A stretch of DNA of 64,000 nt from UBA12088 sp041920275 (GCA_041920275.1 JAYRSE010000007.1:22796-86795); one strand, 5' to 3'. Numbered from the stretch's first letter, positions 39,430-48,272 are shown. Numbers and translations are program-made. Notes: generated from the letters alone by a model not told the origin.

Positions 39430-41403
39430 CTATCGTCCCTCACCCGACGTCTTTTTTTTCAGAGTATCAAGCTTCTTCATGTACGCCAGGAACGTGAGAA
39501 TGTACTGCGCGTGACTCCAGATGAGCGGAGTGACCGAAGTTGGAGCGTGGGTTACAGGATGATACTGCTCGGCAAAAAGACCGGCCTCGTTCGCACGCCG
39601 CTTCATCCACTCGAGCCGTCGCCGAGGCATTTCCAGGTCCTGCAGGTCCTTTGCGCGCGCGATCTCATACTCTGCGACCCAACACGTGGTGACCACCCAC
39701 GGATTACTTGCCGCATCGTGGTGTGCGAAGTATCGATCGCCATCGTAGCGCGCTATGCCGATACCCTCCACATCGGTCGTCAGCGCAGCACAGGTGCGTT
39801 CGTACACTCGCTCCAGGATCGGATCGTCCGGTGGGAGAACACCGAAGCGAAAGAGGCCGTAAAAGCTCGAGACGTCGACCGTCTCATCGAGCGATTGCTC
39901 GCCATGACTGGAAACAATGCACTTCGCAGCGCGCCCATCTTGTGAGACAAGTGTACGCATGATACCATCACGCACCTCCTCGGCAGCAGTCCCCCATCTC
40001 CTGCAAGAAACCTCCTTACCAAGCAACTTGGCGAAAGATGCGGCGGTGGTAAGTGCCGCATATACCACACTTGACGTGTACGTGAACGCGCCCACACGCT
40101 CTTCCCACAGATCATGACTCGGAAGCGGCAGCTTCGTCTTTTTGTCTCTGTATCGAGCGAGAAAGTCGGCGACACGACGGATGTACGGGTTGTACATCTC
40201 CTCAATGAACTCGACATCATGCGTGAGCTCATAATGTCTCCCGAGGGCGATCAAAGTGATCGCGGTTTCATCTTCTTGAATGGGTGGCTGCGCACGTCCA
40301 TCGCGCACCCACGGATGCCACGAACTCCCGAGCGAACGATCGGTACGATATTTATGGAGCAGATATCCGTCGTCCGTAAGTGTTTCCTGTGCAAACTTGT
40401 GGAACGAACGCGAGATCGTGGTGTGACCGGTCTCCAAAAATGCGAGCACCACGTACGCCGAATCTCTGGGCCAACAGTAGCTGTAGGTATCACGCCCACT
40501 CTGCAAGATACTCGAATCGCCGGATGCGACCACCGCTCCGCCATTGTCCGTATGCGTGCGCATGACCAAAAGCGACCTGCGACACAATGTGACGAGCTCA
40601 GGATCGATACCTTCGGGGTGACACCCCGGCCGATCCACCCAAGCCCTCCAGTAGTCCATAGTGGTCCTCAACAGATGCATGGGGCTTCTGGTCAAAATGT
40701 CACGATGGTGCCGTTCAACGACGCGATACGACTGCCCCACCGCGATCCAGTATGAAAGCGAACGCGAACCCTTGCTTCGCACCGTCATGGTCAAGCCGAG
40801 CACCGAGTCGACACTGCCGTGTTCAATGCCGCTCTTCGAAAGAACGCCGTCCTCGGCATCACGCCACGTACCCTCTCTACCTTCGATACCCAGGAGACCA
40901 ACCCCATAGTCATCAAAGAAGTCTTCGTCGCTTCGCGCTGAGACGAGGATGACTCGACGCCCCTTGTAGTGCACCAGTGCCTGCAACTCCGGCGAGTAGT
41001 ACGCCGTATCCCCGCGCTCCGTCTCACTTATATGAAACTGTTGATTGAAAAAAACCTTGAACACGCGGTCGCGGTCGAAGAGATTCTCAACCGTTACCGA
41101 GCGCACGAAAATGTCATGTTCATTGTAGACGATGTCGAAAAAAGAGAGAGCGATACCCGCCTCACGATGCACCGCGCGCACCGCACCGACCAACGTGTCC
41201 TTCTCATAGGTTACCTGCACCTCAAAGCCACCACCGGAAAGCCAGTGCATCGCACCGTCCACGAAAACACCAATACGATGCATGAGACGTTCACCAACAT
41301 GGTTCTCAAGACCGACCTGGGGAAAATAGAAGTCGCGCACCTGACCCCACTCATCGTACACGATGAGGACATTCCCATTTCCCAATACGAGTGAGCGAGC
41401 CAT
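39430..41403 (-). CDS. GH15 glucoamylase-type glycoside hydrolase
   Basis: A 657-residue protein. The N-terminal beta-sandwich (about 1-270) begins LVLGNGNVLIVYDEWGQVRDFYFP, and the (alpha/alpha)6 catalytic domain follows with SYCWPRDSAYV, PPIQEDETA (candidate general acid) and EQYHPVTHAPTSVTPLIWSHA (candidate base). It releases glucose from the ends of alpha-glucans, or acts on trehalose as some family members do. No signal peptide, so it works on internal glucan made by the neighbouring GT4/GH57 genes. Confidence 0.88.
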   Translation of the reverse strand: MARSLVLGNGNVLIVYDEWGQVRDFYFPQVGLENHVGERLMHRIGVFVDGAMHWLSGGGFEVQVTYEKDTLVGAVRAVHREAGIALSFFDIVYNEHDIFVRSVTVENLFDRDRVFKVFFNQQFHISETERGDTAYYSPELQALVHYKGRRVILVSARSDEDFFDDYGVGLLGIEGREGTWRDAEDGVLSKSGIEHGSVDSVLGLTMTVRSKGSRSLSYWIAVGQSYRVVERHHRDILTRSPMHLLRTTMDYWRAWVDRPGCHPEGIDPELVTLCRRSLLVMRTHTDNGGAVVASGDSSILQSGRDTYSYCWPRDSAYVVLAFLETGHTTISRSFHKFAQETLTDDGYLLHKYRTDRSLGSSWHPWVRDGRAQPPIQEDETAITLIALGRHYELTHDVEFIEEMYNPYIRRVADFLARYRDKKTKLPLPSHDLWEERVGAFTYTSSVVYAALTTAASFAKLLGKEVSCRRWGTAAEEVRDGIMRTLVSQDGRAAKCIVSSHGEQSLDETVDVSSFYGLFRFGVLPPDDPILERVYERTCAALTTDVEGIGIARYDGDRYFAHHDAASNPWVVTTCWVAEYEIARAKDLQDLEMPRRRLEWMKRRANEAGLFAEQYHPVTHAPTSVTPLIWSHAQYILTFLAYMKKLDTLKKKTSGEGR

Positions 41404-41430
41404 GGCATGTTACCGTACACCCCGGATGTA

Positions 41431-41853
41431 CTACTTGCAGCAGGGTGAACGCAGTGCTTGCATCGTCTTCGCACGACTCGTGGCACCCTCGACCCGCGAA
41501 GCAAGCGCGTCTTTACCAAAACAATCACGGAGCCATACCGCAAAATCGTTTCCATTACGCCTCGTGTGGTAGGAATACTGCTCGTCGGTCATCTCCCCAA
41601 GGGCCTCCATGAGCTCCGCAACCGAGGAGACCACCGGCCCGTGGTGGATCCAGAACGCTTCTTCCGGTTTACATGCGGCGCGACACACGCATGCTGTGTC
41701 CCTGGTCGATGTTTTCTTTACGGCGACACGCTTGCTCGCAGTCGTCGTACGCTTCTCCTTCACTACGGTCGACGGCGTTCGTGTCTCTTTCTTCTGCTTT
41801 GGGGTGGACGCCTTTTCTTCCACCTTTTTCTGAGCCGGGGTCTTTGTAGGCAT
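41431..41853 (-). CDS. DUF5752 protein with lysine-rich N-terminal tail
   Basis: A 140-residue protein. The first 55 residues are a lysine/threonine-rich tail (AQKKVEEKASTPKQKKETRT); residues about 60-130 match what I recall as DUF5752, typically FWIHHGPVVSSVAELMEAL, then MTDEQYSYH and NDFAVWLRDCFG. The family is often beside GT4 and GH57 genes, as here. ATG 41853 is four bases after the GH57 stop, so they are co-translated. Function unknown; perhaps a glucan-binding or regulatory partner. Confidence 0.75.
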   Translation of the reverse strand: MPTKTPAQKKVEEKASTPKQKKETRTPSTVVKEKRTTTASKRVAVKKTSTRDTACVCRAACKPEEAFWIHHGPVVSSVAELMEALGEMTDEQYSYHTRRNGNDFAVWLRDCFGKDALASRVEGATSRAKTMQALRSPCCK

Positions 41854-41857
41854 ATGT

Positions 41858-43132
41858 TTATGACTTAATGGCTTGTAATACGGAACGAGTTTTATGTGAA
41901 AGGGCTTCCAGGAACGTACGCTTGTGCCGCCGTTCCGGAAGTGCACGCACACGCATGGTGAGGTCGTTGAGCACGTTCATGTACGCTATGAACGCTTCAT
42001 AGGGGGAATCGTACGGACTGAAATACTTATGTACATCACCATCCTCCCACCATTTGGTGCACATGTAGTAGAAATGGTCCGAGGTGGTGAGTCGACGCCA
42101 ATCACGCAAAAGCTCAGGGTCGTTGGCACTTTTGACCTCGCCCTCAATGGCATACAACGCGCGAAGTGCGTCGTGCTGTATCGGATTGCTGCGCCACGCG
42201 GAAAGGTCACGTTCGACGTCGGCCCACGAAACGTAGTCCGGCACATCGATCTCACCGACCGCGGGGTACCGCGTAAGCGCTTCCGTGGGAGTGACGAAGC
42301 CATTGTCCGGATAGCGCGTGACTTCGTGCGGCAATGCCCGAAGAAAGTCAAAAATGCCCGTATCTTCCCACTGGTGCTCGCCGAACGTCTCGTAGTCCAT
42401 GAAAAGGTTGATGACGTGCCCATCGCCATTGTGCGCATCCACCCACTGGGCGAACTTCGGTGCCGTGAGCGGCCACTCTTCCCATCCGCGATTTGAAAAC
42501 CGGAACGCGATGTCGTCGGAGAGTTTGTAGTGCTTGAGCAGCAAGCGAAAACCGGGATCGTTGCGCGCATGGTACACGTAGGTCGGTTTTCGCCAACCGA
42601 GCACATGGTCGGCCCCTTCCGCAAGCATGCCGAGGTACCCCATGTCGGCGACCATGGCGGCGATGTCGTTGCGGTAGATAAGCTCCGTATTGCGAAACAC
42701 GTACGGCCGCACGCCGAACAACTCGCGCACCTTACGCGCGTGCATCCGCACCTGTTCGCGAAACTCATCGGGTGACTCGAGGAACGCAAGCGAGTGATAG
42801 TAGGTCTCCGAAAGCACTTCCACACGGCCGGTGTCAATGAGACGTTTGAAAGACTCCACCACCTCGGGCGCATACTCTTCGAACTGTTCAAGCGCGATCC
42901 CGGAGAACGAGAACGCGACCTTGAAATCCGGATGTGTCCTCAGGCTTTCAAGCAACGTGGCGTTTGCCGGCAAGTAACACTTTTCTGCCACCTTACGCAC
43001 GATACGGGCGTTGTTGGTGTCACGCTCCGAGTCGTCGTTGAAGTACCGATGATCGGCACCGATATCAAAAAAGCCGTAACGCTTGACGCGTCGTGGCTGA
43101 TGGACTTGAAAATACATGCACACCGCACTCAT
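41858..43132 (-). CDS. GH57 glycoside hydrolase (alpha-amylase or branching type)
   Basis: A 424-residue protein with the GH57 start MYFQVHQPRRVKRYGFFDIG; the catalytic Glu is probably in FRNTELIYRNDI and the catalytic Asp/Glu region is INLFMDYETFGEHQW. The usual C-terminal helical part follows. Acts on alpha-1,4-glucans. The ATG overlaps the TGA of the glycosyltransferase gene (ATGA), so the pair is coupled; a synthase and a hydrolase/transferase for the same storage glucan is the simplest reading. Confidence 0.9.
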   Translation of the reverse strand: MSAVCMYFQVHQPRRVKRYGFFDIGADHRYFNDDSERDTNNARIVRKVAEKCYLPANATLLESLRTHPDFKVAFSFSGIALEQFEEYAPEVVESFKRLIDTGRVEVLSETYYHSLAFLESPDEFREQVRMHARKVRELFGVRPYVFRNTELIYRNDIAAMVADMGYLGMLAEGADHVLGWRKPTYVYHARNDPGFRLLLKHYKLSDDIAFRFSNRGWEEWPLTAPKFAQWVDAHNGDGHVINLFMDYETFGEHQWEDTGIFDFLRALPHEVTRYPDNGFVTPTEALTRYPAVGEIDVPDYVSWADVERDLSAWRSNPIQHDALRALYAIEGEVKSANDPELLRDWRRLTTSDHFYYMCTKWWEDGDVHKYFSPYDSPYEAFIAYMNVLNDLTMRVRALPERRHKRTFLEALSHKTRSVLQAIKS

Positions 43133-44355
43133 ACTCGTAGAACGGTCTTTTTCAAAGACCTATAGATCATCATACAGCGTTCCGCCACTCTTCTCCAAGT
43201 CTGTGCCCCCGCCTCGCGACGCCCCTCGCGGGAAAGTGTTTCGCGCAGCGAGGGATGGTCGAGCACCGCGGCGATCTTGTTCGCCATATCATCGGTATCC
43301 CAAAAATCGACCTTGAGCGCGTTGTGTATCACCTCGGAAACACCCGACTGTTTCGAAATGAGAACCGGGGTGCCATTCAAAAGCGACTCGAGCGGCACGA
43401 TACCGAACGGCTCCGAGACCGAGGGCATGACGACCACATCGGCCAATCCATAAAGTCGCGCGAGCTGCTTGTCACGCAAGAAACCGGTGAAAAGCACCCG
43501 ATCTCCGATGCCGAGGTACGCCGCACGATCGATGACCGCCTGCGCCATGTCGCCCGAACCGGATACCACGAACAGTGTGTTCGTACGCCGAGAGAGGACC
43601 TTCTTCGCCGCTTCCAAAAAGTAGTCGGGGCCCTTCTGCAGTGTGAGTCGACCAACAAAAAGCACGATGCTCCACCCGAGACCCTTGAACCTGCGCATAT
43701 CGGACTCGGTGGCGCTTGCGACCGCAATGTCATCCGAATCGATACCGTTGTGCACCACCACCACCTTGTCGGGATCGATGCCGTACCGATCGACAACGAT
43801 GCGCTTCGTGTATTCGGAGACGGTCACCACGACATCCGCCTCGTACATACCTCGACGTTCGATATCGTAAATGGACTGATTCACCTTACCGAAACCGGTA
43901 CGGTCGAACTCGGTGGCATGAACATGAGCCACGAGCGGAGCTCCCGTAGCACGCTTTGCCGCCATTCCGGCCGGGTAGCAGAGCCAGTCATGCATGTGAA
44001 TCACATCCGGCTGTTGTGCCAATGCGACCATGGGCGAAAGTGCGGCGTAGCGGAGCACCTCGTCGAACAGGCTCGGACCGTACTGCAACTCCGGGTATTG
44101 GCCACGCAAGAAACGCAGCCGGTCATCGGTCATGTATCCGTTCGCAAAGGAATCCGCCTCTACGGCAGTAAGCGGGCGTGCTTCATCGGCAAAGAGCATA
44201 CGTGCGCCACTATTTGCGACCGGATACTTGCGCGGGAGCACAAAGCGAACGTCGGCACCCTCGGCAACGAGGCCGCGTGCCAGGCCATGGCACGCAACGC
44301 CAAGACCACCACTGTTGTGCGGTGGGTACTCCCAGCCGTACATAAGTACACGCAT
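43129..44355 (-). CDS. GT4 glycosyltransferase (glycogen-synthase-like)
   Basis: A 408-residue GT-B enzyme. MYGWEYPPHNSGGLGVACHGLA is the glycine-rich N-terminal donor/acceptor loop of starch/glycogen synthases, VIHMHDWLCYPAG follows, and the C-terminal domain has FVGRLTLQKGPDYFLEAA and SEPFGIVPLESLLNGTPVL (the E-x7-E motif). It probably builds the alpha-glucan that GH57 and GH15 handle. ATG 44355 gives the family N-terminus and a CATAGT hexamer ends seven bases upstream. Confidence 0.9.
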   Translation of the reverse strand: MRVLMYGWEYPPHNSGGLGVACHGLARGLVAEGADVRFVLPRKYPVANSGARMLFADEARPLTAVEADSFANGYMTDDRLRFLRGQYPELQYGPSLFDEVLRYAALSPMVALAQQPDVIHMHDWLCYPAGMAAKRATGAPLVAHVHATEFDRTGFGKVNQSIYDIERRGMYEADVVVTVSEYTKRIVVDRYGIDPDKVVVVHNGIDSDDIAVASATESDMRRFKGLGWSIVLFVGRLTLQKGPDYFLEAAKKVLSRRTNTLFVVSGSGDMAQAVIDRAAYLGIGDRVLFTGFLRDKQLARLYGLADVVVMPSVSEPFGIVPLESLLNGTPVLISKQSGVSEVIHNALKVDFWDTDDMANKIAAVLDHPSLRETLSREGRREAGAQTWRRVAERCMMIYRSLKKTVLRV

Positions 44356-44589
44356 TGTATGAACTATGCCGGCACGCGCGTTACGGCTTGCACGCCCCGC
44401 ATTGCTTTTCAGTATACACCAAAACGGTATTCGGCATGCCGAACGCTGTGCATAACTCACAAATTCCTCTGATCGAGCGTCGCGAACGAGGTGTTGTCAT
44501 ACGAAAGAAACCGGGTATCTGCCGCGTAGTACACAGCAGACCGATCGGAAATACATTACCTATTCAACAATAAATAATGAACTAAACGT

Positions 44590-45009
44590 ATGGAAACGAA
44601 CATCATCAACACGAAAGTCATAGCGTTCAGCACGGTTGCGGCGCTGTTAGGGGCGGGTTTCGCCATGGCCATGAGCGCCTCGGCGGCCGGCCCGCAGGGC
44701 GGTCTTGCGCGCGGCACCTGTGACCCTGAGCGGCACGAAGCCGTCGAGAAGGCCATGGAGGATGGCGACTATGAGGCATGGAAGGAACTACATGGCGGCC
44801 GCGGGCGCATCGCGAGCGTTGTAAATGAGGATAACTTTGACACCTTCGTCGCGATGCACGAGGCGATGGAAAGCGGTGACACGGAGAAAGCCGCCGAACT
44901 GCGCGAGGAACTCGGCCTCAACGCCTCAGGTCACCGCGGTGGCGGTCGAGGTGGCATGCACCGCGGCATGGGTGCCGGGGATGGTGTGCAGAACAACTGG
45001 GGCAACTAA
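44590..45009 (+). CDS. Secreted small protein with helical repeats
   Basis: A 139-residue protein with a signal peptide (hydrophobic 10-30, cleavage near ASA-AG). The mature part has two related helical segments, HEAVEKAMEDGDYEAWKELH and FVAMHEAMESGDTEKAAELREELGL, both containing a GDxE turn, then a glycine/histidine-rich tail (HRGGGRGGMHRGMGAGDG) that might bind metal. Proteins with such 'E(A)xxxGDYEAW' repeats are, as I recall, common in CPR genomes. Followed by a very stable hairpin. Confidence 0.7.
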   Translation: METNIINTKVIAFSTVAALLGAGFAMAMSASAAGPQGGLARGTCDPERHEAVEKAMEDGDYEAWKELHGGRGRIASVVNEDNFDTFVAMHEAMESGDTEKAAELREELGLNASGHRGGGRGGMHRGMGAGDGVQNNWGN

Positions 45010-45028
45010 AACTTGTGTGAACATCTGA

Positions 45029-45059
45029 AACAGAGGCGGGCGAATCGCCCGCCTCTGTT
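45029..45059 (+). terminator. Very stable hairpin after the helical-repeat protein
   Basis: AACAGAGGCGGGCG and CGCCCGCCTCTGTT, a perfect 14-pair stem around AAT. There is no real T-run after it, so termination may need a factor. Confidence 0.7.
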
Positions 45060-45064
45060 CGTTC

Positions 45065-45097
45065 ATGATTGAAGTCAACCTCCAATCATCCAATCAT
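45065..45097 (-). repeat. Solitary REP palindrome plus extra half-site
   Basis: 45065-45089 equals the copies at 7264, 7622 and 8147. It is followed directly by a second CCAATCAT (45090-45097). Located five bases after the hairpin of the preceding gene, a typical place for REP elements. Confidence 0.9.
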
Positions 45098-45239
45098 GGT
45101 GTGTTGGGGACTCGCAAAAGCAAGGAGGAGCCGCGCGGCGGTTCCGTTCGCTCTCGCCACACCACGAGGTGCAAAACGGTAGCGGAGCGACACAGCATCC
45201 ATGGGTCACTCCGTTCAGTGTCGACACTGCGCACAATGA
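45098..45239. other. Non-coding stretch with strong predicted folds
   Basis: No start with ribosome binding site or convincing protein. GGTGTG (45098) and CACACC (about 45159) could close a structure that holds an eight-pair stem GGAGCCGC/GCGGTTCC; CAGTGTCGACACTG is a perfect palindrome at about 45217. No promoter stands out. It could be a structured RNA or decayed DNA near the REP copy. Confidence 0.3.
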
Positions 45240-45277
45240 AATACTAGTATTAATTACTGTACTAATTACAGTAATTA
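45240..45277. repeat. Two adjoining AT-rich palindromes downstream of secA
   Basis: AATACTAGTATT (45240-45251, perfect) is joined to TAATTACTGTA-CTAAT-TACAGTAATTA (45251-45277, eleven perfect pairs). The AT content is extreme for this window. It lies between the 3' ends of two genes. Confidence 0.75.
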
Positions 45278-45324
45278 TATCGAGACGTCGGTAGTGTCTG
45301 CTCGAAACGAATAGCACGAGAACC

Positions 45325-47868
45325 CTAATCGACCAACTTCCACCCTTCAGCCAAAAGCTGCTCGGCTTTTTTGTACTTCATCTCTCGTACCTCACCGTCT
45401 TTTGTGACCCGGACCGTATCATTGCGACCGTACTGCCGCGCAGATGTTCGGCTACGAACGACCGGCCCCGACATGCCCGTGGTAACGGTCGCGGACACCT
45501 GCTGGGCCTTCTCGCTCTCTCGACGCATGCGCTCCTCCTCGCTCACGAACGCACCTGCGCCGATCTGCGGCAAAAGTTGTGCGATGTGTTCGCCAATATT
45601 CGATTCAAGCGCACGAAACATCCGTAGTCCTTCCTTGCGGTACTCAATGAGCGGATCGCGCTGCCCTATCGCGCGCAAACGTACCGACCCTCGCAGGTAC
45701 TCCATCGTCTCAAGATGCTCGAGCCAAAAGAGGTCGATCGTCTGCATGAGGAGCCGTCGCAACGCCGCATAGAATTCATCCTCACCGAGCTGCTTCTTTT
45801 TTTCCTCGACGATCGACATGATCGCCTCATCCTGTGCACCGAGCTCGAACAAGAACGCTTCCATGGCCGAACGATCGCCAAGCAGATACCTCCTACGTCG
45901 ATCATAGATCGCCACACGCTGGTGGTTCAGGACGTCGTCATAGGCAAGCACGTGCTTCCTTGAGTCGAAATGAAAACCCTCGATGCGCTTTTGCGCACCT
46001 TCGATCTGTCGTGAAATGAGGCGATGCTCGATCGGTGTATCATCCGCTTCGGTCATTCGCTGCATCAGGTTCTTGATGGTCTCATGGTTGCCGAACACCC
46101 GCATGAGCTGATCGTCGAGCGACACACAGAAAAGCGTTTCTCCGGGATCACCCTGGCGTCCCGCACGGCCACGTAGCTGGTTGTCGATACGTCGCGCCTC
46201 ATGACGCTCGGTACCGAGCACAAAAAGGCCACCGAGCGCACGCACCTCGTCGGCCGCTCCCGGAAGTGCGGGACTTCCGCCAAGCTTGATGTCGACCCCC
46301 CTTCCCGCCATGTTGGTCGCGATCGTCACCGCACCCTTGCGGCCTGCCTGCGCAACGATCTCACCCTCGCGCTCATGATTCTTTGCGTTCAGCATCTCGT
46401 GTGGCACACCGGCACGCGTGAGATAGGCGGAAAGCTGCTCGTTCTTTTCAATGGAGGCGGTACCGATGAGGATCGGTTGCCCCTTTTCGTGCACCTCGCG
46501 CACCATGCGCGCGATGGCGGCGAATTTACCCGCCTCGTTGCGGAAAATAAGGTCGTTGCGATCGATACGAGCGATCGTCTTGTTGGTCGGTATCTGCACG
46601 ACGTCGAGCTTGTACACGCTGTAGAACTCCTCGGCCGAGGTTTCCGCGGTACCGGTCATACCGGCAAGTTTCTCGTACATGCGGAAGAAATTCTGGTAGG
46701 TCACCGACGCATAGGTGCGACTCTCGCGCTGCACCGTCACACCCTCTTTCGCTTCAACCGCCTGATGCAGCCCCTCGCTCCAGCGCCTTCCCGGTTGCAT
46801 ACGGCCGGTGAACTCATCAACGATCACGATCTGGTCGTCGCGGACCACGTAGTGTCGGTCGCGCTCAAAAAGCGCCTTGGCGCGGACCGACGTTTCGAGG
46901 TGATGCACGTACTTGATACCGGCATCCGTGTAGATGTTCTCCACCCCGAGCGCTTGTTGCGCCTTCTCGATGCCGCTGTCGGTGAGCTGAACGGCACGAA
47001 GTTTTTCATCCTTGGTATAATCTTCACCTTCGACAAGGGTGCGTGCGATCTTTGCGAACGTATCGTAGAGCGAGCCGCTCGCATCGGCGGGCGCACTGAT
47101 GATGAGCGGGGTTCGCGCCTCATCAATAAGAATGGAATCGACTTCGTCGATGATCGCAAAGTGCGGTGCACGTTGCCGAAGATTGTGCGCCTCGTACTCG
47201 ATATTGTCACGCAGGTAGTCGAACCCGAACTCACTGTTGGTACCGTACGTGATGTCGGCCTCGTACGCCTCTTTGCGCGTGCAAGGGCGAAGAAATTCGT
47301 ACGCCACTTTGTATGCACCCGTTTCGTCGCGCGCCGCATCCTCCGGGGAATCTTCTTTGTGCGACGGATCGTAGAGATACGACGCCTGCGTGTTCACAAC
47401 CCCCACCGAAAGACCCAAAAACGCGTACACCTGACCCATCCACACCGCATCACGGCGAGAGAGGTAATCGTTCACCGTGACCACGTGCACACCCTTGCGG
47501 GTAAGCGCATTCAAGTACGCCGGCAATGTGGCGACGAGCGTTTTTCCTTCACCGGTACGCATCTCGGCGATCGAGTGTCGATGCAACACCACACCACCCA
47601 TGATCTGAACATCGTAATGCCGTTCACCGAGCACGCGCTTCGCCGCTTCACGCACCACCGCGAACGCCTCGGGGAGAATATGATCGAGCGCTTCACCTCC
47701 CAGCACTCGCTCGGAGAGATGCTGCGTCTGCTCGCGCAATCTCGCATCATCCATTGCCGCCACACGTGCTTCTTCGGCATTTACGGCTCGCACAACCTCT
47801 TCAAGCTCACGCAAGGTGCGCCTGTTGGTGTTGTCACGAAAAAACTGCTTCAGCGAGAATGAGAACAT
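45325..47868 (-). CDS. secA: Preprotein translocase ATPase SecA, without C-terminal zinc domain
   Basis: An 847-residue motor that pushes unfolded preproteins through SecYEG. Walker A AEMRTGEGKT (101-110), VNDYLSRRDA, the DEVDS box (IIDEVDSILIDEARTPLI), GMTGTAETSAEEF and QLRGRAGRQGDPG are intact, as are the scaffold and wing domains. The end is KYKKAEQLLAEGWKLVD, without the usual CxCxSGxxxxxxxCH SecB/lipid-binding zinc motif. ATG 47868 is set by TGG-TACAAT ending seven bases upstream. Its export clients include the many signal-peptide proteins of this window. Confidence 0.97.
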   Translation of the reverse strand: MFSFSLKQFFRDNTNRRTLRELEEVVRAVNAEEARVAAMDDARLREQTQHLSERVLGGEALDHILPEAFAVVREAAKRVLGERHYDVQIMGGVVLHRHSIAEMRTGEGKTLVATLPAYLNALTRKGVHVVTVNDYLSRRDAVWMGQVYAFLGLSVGVVNTQASYLYDPSHKEDSPEDAARDETGAYKVAYEFLRPCTRKEAYEADITYGTNSEFGFDYLRDNIEYEAHNLRQRAPHFAIIDEVDSILIDEARTPLIISAPADASGSLYDTFAKIARTLVEGEDYTKDEKLRAVQLTDSGIEKAQQALGVENIYTDAGIKYVHHLETSVRAKALFERDRHYVVRDDQIVIVDEFTGRMQPGRRWSEGLHQAVEAKEGVTVQRESRTYASVTYQNFFRMYEKLAGMTGTAETSAEEFYSVYKLDVVQIPTNKTIARIDRNDLIFRNEAGKFAAIARMVREVHEKGQPILIGTASIEKNEQLSAYLTRAGVPHEMLNAKNHEREGEIVAQAGRKGAVTIATNMAGRGVDIKLGGSPALPGAADEVRALGGLFVLGTERHEARRIDNQLRGRAGRQGDPGETLFCVSLDDQLMRVFGNHETIKNLMQRMTEADDTPIEHRLISRQIEGAQKRIEGFHFDSRKHVLAYDDVLNHQRVAIYDRRRRYLLGDRSAMEAFLFELGAQDEAIMSIVEEKKKQLGEDEFYAALRRLLMQTIDLFWLEHLETMEYLRGSVRLRAIGQRDPLIEYRKEGLRMFRALESNIGEHIAQLLPQIGAGAFVSEEERMRRESEKAQQVSATVTTGMSGPVVRSRTSARQYGRNDTVRVTKDGEVREMKYKKAEQLLAEGWKLVD

Positions 47869-47875
47869 TGCATCG

Positions 47876-47884
47876 ATTGTACCA
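47876..47884 (-). promoter_or_regulatory. Extended -10 TGG-TACAAT of secA (leaderless)
   Basis: Seven bases to ATG 47868. secA may lack the usual upstream regulatory leader altogether. Confidence 0.65.
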
Positions 47885-47904
47885 TGTGTACCCCTCGACG
47901 CCAG

Positions 47905-47933
47905 TTGACATACCACATGCGTAGACTTATATA
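47905..47933 (+). promoter_or_regulatory. Consensus promoter divergent from secA
   Basis: TTGACA (47905-47910), exactly 17 bases, TATATA (47928-47933). The best sigma-70-type promoter in the window, yet no convincing protein gene follows on this strand. Confidence 0.7.
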
Positions 47934-47939
47934 CACTCG

Positions 47940-48156
47940 CTTTCACGCCGGTCACCGGTCGGTCGATTCACGGTCCATCCGCCTCACAAGGAACACGGTT
48001 GCGCATGGTGTTCAGATCGGTAGTACATCACAAAGATACCACCTCGCGAAAGATCGCGCACTCCCTCCGCATAAACATGATGCAGATTGCCCATGATCCA
48101 CATATGTTCCATGACCACGAAACAAGCCGCTGGAGGCGGCTTGTTTCGTGGTCATG
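47940..48156 (+). ncRNA. Possible non-coding transcript ending in a 21-pair hairpin
   Basis: The strong promoter at 47905 would give a transcript that runs into the perfect hairpin at 48110-48156. Only a 50-codon frame (48005-48157) without a well-placed ribosome binding site is open in it. The hairpin has no T-run. I match it to none of the known RNAs (SRP RNA, tmRNA, RNase P RNA, 6S RNA). Confidence 0.3.
48110..48156. repeat. Perfect 21-pair hairpin
   Basis: Arms CATGACCACGAAACAAGCCGC-type (48110-48130) and its exact complement (48136-48156) around TGGAG. It ends eight bases from the stop codon of the histone-like peptide gene and could stop transcription of both strands or stabilise mRNA ends. 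Confidence 0.85.
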
Positions 48157-48164
48157 AGAGAAGA

Positions 48165-48272
48165 CTATTTCTTCTTTGCAGCCTTCTTTGCTGCGGGCTT
48201 CTTTGCCGCCGTCTTCTTTGCTGCGGGCTTCTTGGCTGCAACCTTCTTTACCGCCTTTTTCTTTGCTGGCAT
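48165..48272 (-). CDS. 35-residue histone-H1-like Lys/Ala/Pro peptide
   Basis: From ATG 48272 the peptide reads MPAKKKAVKKVAAKKPAAKK and continues with AKKP/AAKK units to the end: only Lys, Ala, Pro, Val and one Thr. It resembles the C-terminal tails of HU-like and histone-H1-like DNA-binding proteins but has no globular domain. DNA compaction or RNA binding is plausible. A TTGTGT-17-GATAAT promoter gives a leader of about 60 bases. Low complexity makes recognition by similarity unreliable; the frame is kept by its codons (AAG/GCC/GCA use) and its start. Confidence 0.6.
   Translation of the reverse strand: MPAKKKAVKKVAAKKPAAKKTAAKKPAAKKAAKKK

Noticed and set aside
45098..45239. Possible SRP RNA, tmRNA or RNase P RNA
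   Set aside because: None of the conserved cores (for example the SRP GGAAGCAGC-type loop or a tRNA-like CCA end) can be found.
46201..47862. A 553-codon open frame antisense to secA
   Set aside because: Shadow of secA; no start signal and no domain.
48005..48157. A 50-codon gene in the transcript divergent from secA
   Set aside because: AAGGAA lies 13 bases from the ATG, too far, and the last 16 codons are the hairpin itself.
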